Shown: piece after piece, positions 50,470 to 58,755 of the stretch
Layout: every line of letters begins with the position of its first letter
Position numbering within the stretch: the stretch's first letter is position 1
NCBI GenBank assembly: GCA_900472175.1
Contig: UCHD01000001.1
Span: 248,001-312,000 of the forward strand
Direction: 5' to 3'
From: Hyphomicrobiales bacterium
Lineage (GTDB): Bacteria > Pseudomonadota > Alphaproteobacteria > Rhizobiales > Rhizobiaceae
DNA length: 64,000 nucleotides
Position numbers and translations under genes: made by a program
Notes under the pieces: model-generated
What the model was told of the DNA's origin: nothing
The model's input: the letters and a program-made list of their open reading frames with translations, nothing else
Databases searched by the model: none

Positions 50470-51396
50470 TCATCCTCTCATCAGGCGGTAGATATGGGTC
50501 GCGGCCGATTCGGCCAGCCCCTGAAGATCGTAGCCGCCTTCCAGCAAGCTGACGATGCGGTTGTTGGCGGTTTTTCCGGCGACATCGAGCAACCGCCCGG
50601 TCGCCCAGTCAAAGTCCTCGGCGGTGAGGTTGATCTGCGCCAAGGGGTCGCGGTGATGGGCGTCGAACCCGGCCGAGATCAGAATGAAATCCGGGCGGAA
50701 ATCATCCAGCGCCGTCAGGACGCGCGACTTGAACGCCTCGCGAAAATGCTCGCTGCCGGTGTCGGGCGACAGTGGCGCATTGACGATATTGCCGGCACCC
50801 GTCTCGGTCTTGGCACCGCTGCCGGGATAAAGCGGCATCTGGTGGGTGGAACAGAACAGCACCGACGGATCATCCCAGAAGATGTCCTGCGTGCCGTTGC
50901 CGTGATGCACGTCCCAGTCAACGATCGCGACGCGTTCGGCGCCATATCGCTGCTGCGCGTGGCGGGCGGCGATGGCGATGTTGTTGAAGAAGCAGAAGCC
51001 CATCGCCTTGTTCTTCTCCGCATGATGGCCGGGCGGGCGCGAGGCGACGAAAACATTGTCGGCCTTGCCGGAAAAGACCGCGTCGACAGCCGCAACCGCG
51101 CCGCCGATGCCGGTCAGTGCGGCCTGCAGGCTGGCGGGGCTGGCATAGGTGTCGGCCTCGACGGCATTGATGCCTTCCTCGGGGATGGCGGACATCACCG
51201 CGCGCAAATGCTGTTCCGGATGGGCAAGCAGCACCAGATCCTCGTTGCCCTGCGGCGCCTCAAGCCGCGACAACGGCGAAAACCGCTCATGCTCCAGCGC
51301 CAGATTGAGCGCCTTCAGCCGGTCGGGCCGTTCCGGATGGCCTTCCGGAACCTTGTGTTCCAGAAAGATCGGGTTTTCGAACAGGATCGTGGTCAT
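50470..51396 (-). CDS. Histone-deacetylase-family (arginase-fold) amidohydrolase
   Basis: A 308-residue zinc hydrolase. Family residues are visible in order: [71 protein letters not shown] (zinc ligands D and H), [10 protein letters not shown], and [15 protein letters not shown]. Bacterial members include acetylpolyamine amidohydrolases and acetoin-utilisation AcuC; the substrate cannot be chosen. It is cotranscribed with xseB downstream, a pairing common in rhizobia. The neighbouring polyamine system is far away and probably unrelated. Confidence 0.93.
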   Translation of the reverse strand: MTTILFENPIFLEHKVPEGHPERPDRLKALNLALEHERFSPLSRLEAPQGNEDLVLLAHPEQHLRAVMSAIPEEGINAVEADTYASPASLQAALTGIGGAVAAVDAVFSGKADNVFVASRPPGHHAEKNKAMGFCFFNNIAIAARHAQQRYGAERVAIVDWDVHHGNGTQDIFWDDPSVLFCSTHQMPLYPGSGAKTETGAGNIVNAPLSPDTGSEHFREAFKSRVLTALDDFRPDFILISAGFDAHHRDPLAQINLTAEDFDWATGRLLDVAGKTANNRIVSLLEGGYDLQGLAESAATHIYRLMRG

Positions 51397-51459
51397 GGCG
51401 GGAACCTATGGCTTCAGGGGTTCGAGGTCCATGCTTTAGGTAGAGCGTTTGCGGTGTTT

Positions 51460-52449
51460 TCAACAGCGCGGGTCAAGGAGGACCTTGCCGTAGCGGTCCG
51501 GGGCGTTCTGGTGGGCAAGTGCTTCGTCAAGCCGCGACAGCGGGTAGGTCGCGGCGATATGGCTCGCCATCGAGCCGTCACGGATCCCGTCAAAACACTG
51601 GGCAAGCGCATTGGAAATTGCCTGTCTTCCAGCCGAGTGAACGAAGGAGCGCAGCCAAAGGAAGGAGAAGCGCACATCCGGCCGCGCCGAAATGGCCGCC
51701 TGGGCAACCGGTACGCCGCTCAGCGCACCGTATTGCAGAAACATGCCGCCGGGCGCCAGGTTTTGCCGCAAAAGGCTTCCGCCGGGATCACCACCGACGG
51801 CATCGACCACCGCATCGAAAACTCTATCGCCGCTAGAGTTTTCCCCGGCCACACAAGTTTGAAGGCTCGGCAGGGCGAGCAGGCGAGCCAGCGTTGTCTT
51901 GTTGCGCACGATTGCCGTGACGTCGGCGCCTTCGGCCGAAAGCGTCGAGAGCAACATCCGGCCGATCGCAGACCCGGCCGCAGTGACAGCGACCCGGCGG
52001 CCTGCAAGCCCGGAATTTCCACCAAAATGTTCCTTCAATTCCGCAATCAGCCGCAACGTTGTCATCGGATTGACGTAAGCCGTCGCCGCCTGCTCAATCG
52101 AGAGGTCGTCCGGAACGGCAAAACACCATTCTGCCGGGCGCTGGAGATAGCTCTGCCACAGGCCGCTCGCCCCGAGCGGCAACACGCGGTCGCCGGATTT
52201 CAAACCGGTGACACCGGCGCCGATGCGGCTGACGGTGCCGACGCCCTCGAAGCCGGGAACGAACGGCAGAACGGTACGATTGCTATAGGCGCCGGTCACG
52301 GGGATCAGATCGGAAGGATTGATTGCCGCGCGTTCGACAGCGATTTCCACCATGCCCGGTTCAAGGTTTGGGCGCGGCAGTCTGGCAAGCCGGATTACAT
52401 CCTCCGGATTGCCGTACTCTGCGACCAGGGCTGCAAGATGATCCGCCAC
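51460..52449 (-). CDS. MDR-superfamily zinc-independent quinone/enoyl reductase
   Basis: A 329-residue medium-chain dehydrogenase/reductase (MECR/quinone oxidoreductase type). Features are INPSDLIPVTGAYSNR, PFVPGFEGVGTVSRIG, QAATAYVNPMTTLRL, the nucleotide loop VTAAGSAIGRMLLS, DAVVDAVGGDPG and YGALSGV. No structural zinc cysteines are seen. A GTG at 52449 six bases after the bioY stop is the best start; the open frame continuing far upstream is only the shadow of bioY. Last gene of the biotin-transport operon by position; substrate unknown. Confidence 0.85.
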   Translation of the reverse strand: MADHLAALVAEYGNPEDVIRLARLPRPNLEPGMVEIAVERAAINPSDLIPVTGAYSNRTVLPFVPGFEGVGTVSRIGAGVTGLKSGDRVLPLGASGLWQSYLQRPAEWCFAVPDDLSIEQAATAYVNPMTTLRLIAELKEHFGGNSGLAGRRVAVTAAGSAIGRMLLSTLSAEGADVTAIVRNKTTLARLLALPSLQTCVAGENSSGDRVFDAVVDAVGGDPGGSLLRQNLAPGGMFLQYGALSGVPVAQAAISARPDVRFSFLWLRSFVHSAGRQAISNALAQCFDGIRDGSMASHIAATYPLSRLDEALAHQNAPDRYGKVLLDPRC

Positions 52450-52454
52450 GGCGC

Positions 52455-53018
52455 TCAGGCGCGAGCGTGCAGCAGCGGATAACCGGCGAGAACCGCGCGA
52501 GCAGCCAATGTTGCAATCACGGCCTTGACGATGTCGCCCGGAATGAAGGCAAGCGAACCCGTGGCGACGGCTGATAGCGGCGTACCGGTGACGGCCGTTA
52601 CCCAGGGCATGCCGATGGCATAGAGCACGCCGATGCCGCCGATGACGGAAGCAATGAAGAAGCCGGCAAACTGCCTGACTTCGCTCTGGCCTTCCTTGAC
52701 CAGCCGCTCGGCGATCAGGCCGGTGACGAAGGTGGCGACGATCCAGCCAAGCACGAAGCCGCCGGTCGGGCCCTGGATGATGGCCAAGCCGCCACGGCCG
52801 CCGGAGAGAACCGGAAGCCCGATCGCGACCAGCAGCACCAGCAGCACATAGGCGAGCGCGCCGCGCTTGGCGCCGATGATGCAGCCCGCCAGCATCACGC
52901 CCATCGACTGGGCGGTGATCGGTACGGGAATGAAGCCGAGCGTCACCGGTGGAATGAGGCCGAGTACGACGATGATGGCGGTGAAGAGGGCAATGAGAAC
53001 GAGGTCTCTGGTGGTCAT
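52455..53018 (-). CDS. bioY: Biotin transporter substrate-binding (S) component
   Basis: A 187-residue membrane protein with six hydrophobic segments and the BioY profile: TLGFIPVPITAQSMGVMLAGCIIGAKRGALAYVLLVL, GLPVLSGGRGGLAIIQGPTGGFVLGW, and the C-terminal GSLAFIPGDIVKAVIA. It binds biotin with high affinity and works with the BioM ATPase and BioN membrane coupler. AAGGA lies seven bases before ATG 53018; an in-frame upstream extension has no support. 82 bases separate it from bioN. Confidence 0.96.
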   Translation of the reverse strand: MTTRDLVLIALFTAIIVVLGLIPPVTLGFIPVPITAQSMGVMLAGCIIGAKRGALAYVLLVLLVAIGLPVLSGGRGGLAIIQGPTGGFVLGWIVATFVTGLIAERLVKEGQSEVRQFAGFFIASVIGGIGVLYAIGMPWVTAVTGTPLSAVATGSLAFIPGDIVKAVIATLAARAVLAGYPLLHARA

Positions 53019-53100
53019 GGCAGGTCCTTTGTCTATCATATTTGTACATGCGCCCCGGCCGGGGCCTAAACGGGACAGAGACGGAAGAGCGTTTTTTCCA

Positions 53101-53721
53101 TCAACGACGCCTTTCACGCGGCCGCCGGAAACCGCGCGCGTCAATCGCCATGGCGATCGTGTCGGCGTCCTTCAGCGTCAGGATGATCAACGGCGCCAGA
53201 ATCGTCAACGGCCGCACCTTCAGCCCGCGCGCCCGGTGTGCCTCGCGGATCGACTGGTAGTGGTTGAAAATATCCGGAACGAAGCGCAGCACCAGCCCGA
53301 AGGCAAGCCCGACATCGGCGGCCCGCACCAGGCCGAGCTTGTCGAGCGGCTGTAGTAGTCGGGTGATCTCGTCGATGAAGGCACCGGTCGCCGTCGTCGC
53401 GGTCACCGCGCCTGCAAACAGCACGATCGCCATCAACCGGAAAAAGCTTTCGGCCGCCGCATGTATCGACGTGAGGTAGGCGGTGGCGATCAACAGGATC
53501 AGAATGGTGAAGAGGATGGGTTTTAGCCGCGACACGGCCTCGCGGAAGGCGAGGCCGGTGGTGAAGTAGATGATGGCAGCAATGACGAAAGCCGGGACAA
53601 GGACGAAGAACGAGGACATGGCATAAAGCGCAAGCCCGCAGACGAGCAGGATGGCGAGCTTCATCCGCACCGACATCCGGTGCAGCGGCGTCGTGCCTTC
53701 GATGTTCAGCCCGTTCAGCAA
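53101..53721 (-). CDS. bioN: Energy-coupling factor transmembrane protein for biotin
   Basis: A 206-residue EcfT-type protein. The N-terminal segment TPLHRMSVRMKLAIL and membrane spans follow, then the two coupling motifs with Ala-Arg-Gly signatures: IREAHRARGLKV and AIDARGF. These contact the ATPase. The best start is TTG 53721, because homologs begin with the same EGT-x-x-LHR segment; it overlaps the bioM end by seven bases. Second gene of bioMNY. Confidence 0.93.
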   Translation of the reverse strand: MLNGLNIEGTTPLHRMSVRMKLAILLVCGLALYAMSSFFVLVPAFVIAAIIYFTTGLAFREAVSRLKPILFTILILLIATAYLTSIHAAAESFFRLMAIVLFAGAVTATTATGAFIDEITRLLQPLDKLGLVRAADVGLAFGLVLRFVPDIFNHYQSIREAHRARGLKVRPLTILAPLIILTLKDADTIAMAIDARGFRRPRERRR

Positions 53722-54395
53722 CCGGCCACCTCATGGTAGGCACGGATGCTGTCTTCTGCAGCGCCATCGGCAATGAGCCGGCCCTCATGGAACAGAAGCA
53801 CGCGGTCGAATTTTTCGATCAGCGGCAGGTCATGACTGATGACGATCGTGTGCTCGTCAAGCCCGGCAATGGTACGTTCCACCAGTCCACGGTTCTTAAG
53901 GTCCAGCTGGTTGGTCGGCTCGTCGAGAATGAGGATGCCGGGGCCGGTGACGAGCACGCTGGCGATGGCGGCAAGCTGCGTTTCGCCGCCCGAGAGTTCA
54001 TGCACGCGCCGCTTGGCCAGATGGCTGATGCCGAAGCGTTCGAGCACGGCGGCTGTGCGCCGCTCGATCTCGTCCGCCTTCAATCCGCGGTTCTTCAAGC
54101 CAAACGCGATGTCCTCATGCACGATCGGCATGATGATCTGATGCTGCGGGTTCTGGAAGATGAAGCCGGCCTCGGCCAGCGCTGCGCTTGCATCGTTGAC
54201 GGTGTCGAGACCGTTGACGGTCACGGTGCCGGTGGCCGGCTTGACCAACCCGTTGATCAGCCGCGCAAACGTGGTCTTGCCCGAGCCGTTCAGCCCGATA
54301 ATACCGATACGGCGCTCGGTCAGCGACAGCGTCAGCGGCTGAAGAACCGCGCGTCCGCCAAAACTGACGGACACGCTGGAAAAGCGTATGTCCAA
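53715..54395 (-). CDS. bioM: Energy-coupling factor ATPase for biotin
   Basis: A 226-residue ABC ATPase from TTG 54395, with GGGGGA six bases upstream; an in-frame extension to 54482 crosses the divergent promoter region. Walker A is GLNGSGKTT, the Q-loop FIFQNPQHQIIMP, the signature HELSGGETQL, Walker B ILILDEPT, and the switch His in VISHDLP. This Q-loop is typical of ECF-type ATPases (BioM, CbiO). First gene of the bioMNY operon, divergent from the YcaQ-type gene. Confidence 0.95.
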   Translation of the reverse strand: MDIRFSSVSVSFGGRAVLQPLTLSLTERRIGIIGLNGSGKTTFARLINGLVKPATGTVTVNGLDTVNDASAALAEAGFIFQNPQHQIIMPIVHEDIAFGLKNRGLKADEIERRTAAVLERFGISHLAKRRVHELSGGETQLAAIASVLVTGPGILILDEPTNQLDLKNRGLVERTIAGLDEHTIVISHDLPLIEKFDRVLLFHEGRLIADGAAEDSIRAYHEVAGC

Positions 54396-54509
54396 TCCGC
54401 GTCCCCCGCGTTCGAATGTCGAGGCTCTATAGGACGATTTCTTCGCGGATGGAAATAGGTTCCGGTTTTTGGGCTTGAACAAAATGTGAACATTTGCCTA
54501 GATTGTCGA

Positions 54510-55700
54510 ATGGCGATTCCTGTTTCAAACCGCGATGCCCGGCGCATCTTCCTCAACAAGCAAGGCCTGGCCGCTGCTCCAAACCGGTCGCTCGGCAAGC
54601 AGGGATTGCTCGATCTGATCCACGAGATCGGTTTCGTCCAGGTCGACAGCATCTCGACCGTCGAACGCGCCCATCACCAGATCCTGTTTTCGCGCAACCA
54701 GACCTATAGGCGCGAGCACCTGACGGAGCTTTTGGAAAAAGATGGCGCGCTGTTCGAGCACTGGACGCATGACGCCTCGATCCTGCCGTCGGAGTTTTTC
54801 CGCTACTGGAAGCACCGCTTTGTACGGCGCGAGGCGGTTATGCGCGAGCGCTGGCTGAAATGGCGCGGCGAAGGCTTCGACAGCACCTTCCAAGAGACAT
54901 TCGAGCGCATCGCCCAAGGTGGCGCGGCGATGTCACGGGACTTGAAGGCCGACGACCATAAGTCGGGCGGCTGGTGGAACTGGCATCCCAACAAGACGGC
55001 GCTCGAATACTACTGGCATACCGGCAAGCTCGCTATCGCCGGCCGCCAGAATTTCCAGAAAATCTACGATCTCACCGAGCGCGTCATTCCCGGTCACCAC
55101 TATGAGCCGGAGGTCAGTCATGATGCGTTCCTCGACTGGGCCTGCCGCGCGGCGCTGGAGCGGCTGGGCTTTGCCACACACGGCGAAATCGCCGCCTTCT
55201 TCGATCTGGTCTCACCAGACGAGGCAAAGGCCTGGGTTATGCAGCATCGCGACGAACTGACCGAAGTGATGATCGAACCTGCCGATGGCGACAAGCCGCG
55301 CCTGTCCTATGCCTTCACCGGTTTCCCCGAAAACCTCGGTGACCTCGCAGATGCGCCCGCCCGCCTCCGCGTGCTCAGCCCCTTTGACCCACTGATCCGC
55401 AACCGCAATCGCACTGAGCGCCTGTTTGGCTTCTATTACCGCATCGAGGTTTTCGTTCCCGAACCGAAACGCGAATATGGCTACTACGTCTTCCCGCTGC
55501 TCGAAGGCGACAGACTTATCGGCCGGATCGACATGAAGGCGGAGCGCAAGACCGGCTTGCTCACCGTCAAGCGGCTCTGGTGGGAAAAGGGCGTGCGCTC
55601 ATCCACCGGCCGCATGGAGCGGCTGGAGGCGGAACTGGCGCGGGTGGCGAAATTTGCCGGAGTTGAGAAGGTGGTGTTTCTGGAGGGGTGGGACGGTTAG
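54510..55700 (+). CDS. YcaQ-family winged-helix DNA glycosylase
   Basis: A 396-residue protein of the HTH_42/YcaQ family (interstrand crosslink glycosylases). The N-terminal part has RRIFLNKQGLA and LLDLIHEIGFVQVDSISTVERAHHQILFSR; the Q-V-D triad (about residue 43) is the Q-hydrophobic-D catalytic motif of the YcaQ/AlkX branch, as opposed to Q-x-Q in the AlkZ branch. FEHWTHDASILP and the three winged-helix units follow (GWWNWHPNKTALEYYWHTG, SPFDPLIRNRNRTERLFGF, KRLWWEKG). It probably unhooks DNA crosslinks. Divergent from bioM, tail overlap of four bases with the GNAT gene. Confidence 0.88.
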   Translation: MAIPVSNRDARRIFLNKQGLAAAPNRSLGKQGLLDLIHEIGFVQVDSISTVERAHHQILFSRNQTYRREHLTELLEKDGALFEHWTHDASILPSEFFRYWKHRFVRREAVMRERWLKWRGEGFDSTFQETFERIAQGGAAMSRDLKADDHKSGGWWNWHPNKTALEYYWHTGKLAIAGRQNFQKIYDLTERVIPGHHYEPEVSHDAFLDWACRAALERLGFATHGEIAAFFDLVSPDEAKAWVMQHRDELTEVMIEPADGDKPRLSYAFTGFPENLGDLADAPARLRVLSPFDPLIRNRNRTERLFGFYYRIEVFVPEPKREYGYYVFPLLEGDRLIGRIDMKAERKTGLLTVKRLWWEKGVRSSTGRMERLEAELARVAKFAGVEKVVFLEGWDG

Positions 55701-56230
55701 CTTCCCCTCCATTCCGAGCGTGTCAGCTCATACCAGACCTCGCCATGTTCGCTGCCAGGAATGGGGTCGGGTCCGTCGTACATGACTGCGCGTGCGTAGC
55801 TCAAGCCGACCCTTTCCATGACGCGGCGCGATCCGAGGTTGACCGCCATCGTCGTTGCCACGATCTTGTCGTACTGGCCGCTTTCAAAGCCCCAATTGAC
55901 GAGGGCCAGCGCCCCTTCCGAGGCGAGCCCCTGACCCCAATCCATCCGGCGCAGGCGATATCCGAGTTCGGCCAGCCTCTCACCTTCCGGCCAGAGACAG
56001 AACCACCCGACGAACGCACCGTTTGCAGTGCGGCGCGCCGTCCAGATATAGGGCTCCGTCCCTGTCGGCATGAGGAATGTCGCATCCGGACTCGTCGTCT
56101 CACGATTGACCGCATACCCGCCGTTCAGAAAGCGCATGACCTCCGGGTCACGCTCAAGATCGATGAAATCGGCGCGGTCCCTTGGGGTGCATGGACTGAG
56201 CGTCAGCCGCATCGTCTGCAAAACAGTCAT
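55697..56230 (-). CDS. GNAT-family N-acetyltransferase
   Basis: A 177-residue acetyltransferase of the RimJ/RimL-like group (Acetyltransf_3). It begins QTMRLTLSPCTPRDRADF and shows FVGWFCLWPEG, the acetyl-CoA loop region GYRLRRMDWGQGLASEGALALVNWGF, and VATTMAVNLGSRRVMERVGL. ATG 56230 is chosen; ATG 56248 and 56263 would add residues with no family match. Substrate unknown. Its stop overlaps that of the convergent YcaQ-type gene. Confidence 0.85.
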   Translation of the reverse strand: MTVLQTMRLTLSPCTPRDRADFIDLERDPEVMRFLNGGYAVNRETTSPDATFLMPTGTEPYIWTARRTANGAFVGWFCLWPEGERLAELGYRLRRMDWGQGLASEGALALVNWGFESGQYDKIVATTMAVNLGSRRVMERVGLSYARAVMYDGPDPIPGSEHGEVWYELTRSEWRGS

Positions 56231-56319
56231 TGTCGAATATCCATCCATCACTGAGGCAGGCATGGCCTGATTTGCCGGTCGTCTTACACAGGAAACCTGT
56301 GCCGGTTATTCTATCGATA

Positions 56320-56358
56320 AAACAAGAAAGGCCACCGGTCATGTCCTGACCGGTGGCC
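56320..56358 (-). terminator. Rho-independent terminator of ribB
   Basis: GGCCACCGGTCA and TGACCGGTGGCC form a perfect 12-base stem with a five-base loop (56330-56358); on the minus strand it is followed by TTTCTTGTTTT. It lies 25 bases beyond the ribB stop. Confidence 0.88.
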
Positions 56359-56383
56359 TTGAAAATTCAGTGAGCGCAGGCGC

Positions 56384-57484
56384 TCAGATAATCTCGGTCG
56401 CCGCGATCTCGATACCGAAACCTTCCAGGCCTACGTAGTGGCGTTCGCGGGAGGAGAGCAGCCGGATCGAGGTGATGCCGAGATCTTTGAGGATCTGGGC
56501 GCCGAGGCCGATTTCCAGCCATTCGCTTTCGCGGGCCTGTGCTTCGCTATGCTCTTCGCGCTCATGCTTGCCGGTGCGCGCCGTTGTCGAGACGCCAACG
56601 CCGACCGAACCTTCACGCAGGTAAACGATGACGCCGCGGCCCTGTTCGGACATGCGCTGCATAATCGGATCGAGCTGGCACGCCTTGCCGAAAACGTCGG
56701 CGGCAACGTTTTCCAGATGCAGGCGCACCGGAATATCGATGCCATCGCGGATGTCGCCGAACACAACAGCGAGATGCTGCATCGGATCCCAGGGCAGGGA
56801 ATAGGCATGCGCCTTGGCCTTGCCATAGGCGGTATCGACGTCGAACGTTGCCTCCAGGTTGATCAGCGTTTCCTTGCGCTGGCGGTAGGCGATGAGATCG
56901 GCGACAGAGACCTGCTTCAGGCCGTGTTTTTCGGCAAACTCGGTGACCTGCGGGCCACGCGTGACTGTGCCGTCATCATTGACCAGTTCGCAGATGACGC
57001 CGATCGGCGGCAGGCTGGCCAGACGGCAGAGATCGACGGCGGCTTCCGTATGGCCGGAGCGCATCAACACGCCGCCTTCGCGCGAAACGAGCGGGAAGAT
57101 GTGGCCGGGGCGGGTGAAGTCGGCAGCGCCGACATTCGGGTTGGCAAGGTTGCGCACCGTCAGCGTCCGGTCTTCGGCCGAAATGCCGGTCGTCGTGCCG
57201 TGCTTGAAATCGACGGTGACGGTAAAGGCCGTTGTGTGGGCCGAATCGTTTTCCGCCACCATGGCATTGAGGTTGAGGCGCTTGGCCTCTTCCTTCGGCA
57301 TTGGCGTGCAGACGATGCCGGATGTGTGGCGCACGATGAAGGCCATCTTTTCCGGCGTGCAATGCACGGCTGCGACGATCAGGTCGCCTTCGTTCTCGCG
57401 GCCGTCATCATCGGTGACGACAACGATTTCGCCGGCCTCGAAGGCCCGGATGGCATCGGCAACGCGCTTCTGGTCAAAGGGCAT
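56384..57484 (-). CDS. ribB: 3,4-dihydroxy-2-butanone-4-phosphate synthase (RibBA-like)
   Basis: A 366-residue protein. The N-terminal DHBP synthase domain (residues 1-205) makes the four-carbon riboflavin precursor from ribulose 5-phosphate: VVTDDDGRENEGDLIVAA, RHTSGIVCTPM, TTTGISAEDR, RPGHIFPLVSREGGVLMRSGHTEAAVDL. The C-terminal part (about 210-360) has the GTP cyclohydrolase II fold, but the zinc cysteines expected around the VFG-x-x-C-x-C region are not there: ADVFGKACQLDP has a single Cys. It should thus be a DHBP synthase only. In Sinorhizobium a similar RibBA has been reported to affect flavin secretion. Eighteen bases after aroC. Confidence 0.93.
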   Translation of the reverse strand: MPFDQKRVADAIRAFEAGEIVVVTDDDGRENEGDLIVAAVHCTPEKMAFIVRHTSGIVCTPMPKEEAKRLNLNAMVAENDSAHTTAFTVTVDFKHGTTTGISAEDRTLTVRNLANPNVGAADFTRPGHIFPLVSREGGVLMRSGHTEAAVDLCRLASLPPIGVICELVNDDGTVTRGPQVTEFAEKHGLKQVSVADLIAYRQRKETLINLEATFDVDTAYGKAKAHAYSLPWDPMQHLAVVFGDIRDGIDIPVRLHLENVAADVFGKACQLDPIMQRMSEQGRGVIVYLREGSVGVGVSTTARTGKHEREEHSEAQARESEWLEIGLGAQILKDLGITSIRLLSSRERHYVGLEGFGIEIAATEII

Positions 57485-57502
57485 GGGGTTCTTCCTTGGA
57501 TG

Positions 57503-58600
57503 TTACTTCAACCGGCCGGTCTGGCCACGGTCACGCAGGTAATGATCGGCAATGGTGCAGGCAAGCATCGCTTCACCGATCGGCACGGCACGGATGCCGA
57601 CGCAAGGGTCATGGCGGCCCTTGGTGCGGATATCGACATTGTTGCCGTCGCTATCGATCGACTGACGCTCGGTCAGGATCGAAGAGGTCGGCTTGATGGC
57701 GAAGCGCGCGACGACCGGCTGGCCGGTCGAGATGCCGCCGAGAATGCCTCCGGCATGGTTCGACAGGAAGATCGGCTTGCCGTCATTGCCCATCCGCATC
57801 TCGTCGGCATTTTCCTCGCCGGTGATTTCAGCGGCGCCAAAACCGTTGCCGATCTCGACGCCCTTGACGGCATTGATCGACATCAGGTTGGAGGCGATAT
57901 CCTGGTCGAGCTTGGCATAGATCGGTGCGCCGATGCCGGCCGGTACACCTTCGGCAATGACCTCGACGACAGCGCCGACCGATGAACCCGACTTGCGGAT
58001 GCTGTCGAGATACTCTTCCCAGACGGGCACGATGGCGGGATCGGGCGCGAAGAACGGGTTGTTGCCAACTTCGTTCCAGTCCCAGTTGTCGCGGTTGATC
58101 TTGTGCTTGCCGATCTGCACCAGCGCACCGCGCACCAGAAGCCCCGGGACCACCTTGCGGGCAAGGCCGCCGGCTGCCACACGAGCGGCAGTTTCACGCG
58201 CCGACGAGCGGCCGCCGCCGCGATAGTCGCGGATGCCGTATTTGACGTCATAGGTATAGTCGGCATGGCCCGGCCGGTAGCTCTTGGAAATTTCAGAGTA
58301 ATCCTTGGAGCGCTGATCGGTGTTTTCGATCATCATCGAGACCGGCGTGCCGGTGGTGATCATCGTCTCGCCGTCCGCATCCAGCATCACGCCGGAGAGG
58401 ATCTTGACCAGATCGTCCTCGCGGCGCTGAGTGACGAAGCGCGACTGGCCAGGCTTGCGCTTGTCGAGCCAGGCCTGCAGTTCGGGCAGGGTGAAACGGA
58501 TGCCGGGAGGGCAGCCGTCGATGACGCAGCCGAGCGCCGGCCCGTGGCTTTCGCCCCAGGTGGTAACGCGGAAAAGATGACCGAAAGTATTGTGCGACAT
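57503..58600 (-). CDS. aroC: Chorismate synthase
   Basis: A 365-residue enzyme that forms chorismate from EPSP with reduced FMN. The N-terminus [23 protein letters not shown] is diagnostic; further signatures are [47 protein letters not shown] (FMN site), [27 protein letters not shown] and [19 protein letters not shown]. Typical rhizobial cluster partners are fabI, a histidine phosphatase and ribB, all nearby. Followed after 18 bases by ribB in the same direction, so likely cotranscribed. Confidence 0.98.
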   Translation of the reverse strand: MSHNTFGHLFRVTTWGESHGPALGCVIDGCPPGIRFTLPELQAWLDKRKPGQSRFVTQRREDDLVKILSGVMLDADGETMITTGTPVSMMIENTDQRSKDYSEISKSYRPGHADYTYDVKYGIRDYRGGGRSSARETAARVAAGGLARKVVPGLLVRGALVQIGKHKINRDNWDWNEVGNNPFFAPDPAIVPVWEEYLDSIRKSGSSVGAVVEVIAEGVPAGIGAPIYAKLDQDIASNLMSINAVKGVEIGNGFGAAEITGEENADEMRMGNDGKPIFLSNHAGGILGGISTGQPVVARFAIKPTSSILTERQSIDSDGNNVDIRTKGRHDPCVGIRAVPIGEAMLACTIADHYLRDRGQTGRLK

Positions 58601-58755
58601 GGATCAGGCAACCGGATATGAGGCCAAGCGCATCCGGGCGAGCCGCTGCGCCATTCAGTAGGCGCACTCATAGTGGAAAACGCCGGAAAGGGAAAACCTT
58701 TCTGGCGAAATATGACGATTGCCGTGTGAACAGTCTGTCTCGCTGAAAACGCCAA

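Noticed and set aside
51460..53049. A single 529-codon minus-strand gene
   Set aside because: Its upstream half is the shadow frame of bioY; only 51460-52449 has MDR features and a plausible start.
56359..57502. FMN riboswitch controlling ribB
   Set aside because: Only 18 bases separate aroC and ribB, and no FMN aptamer core is seen upstream of aroC either.
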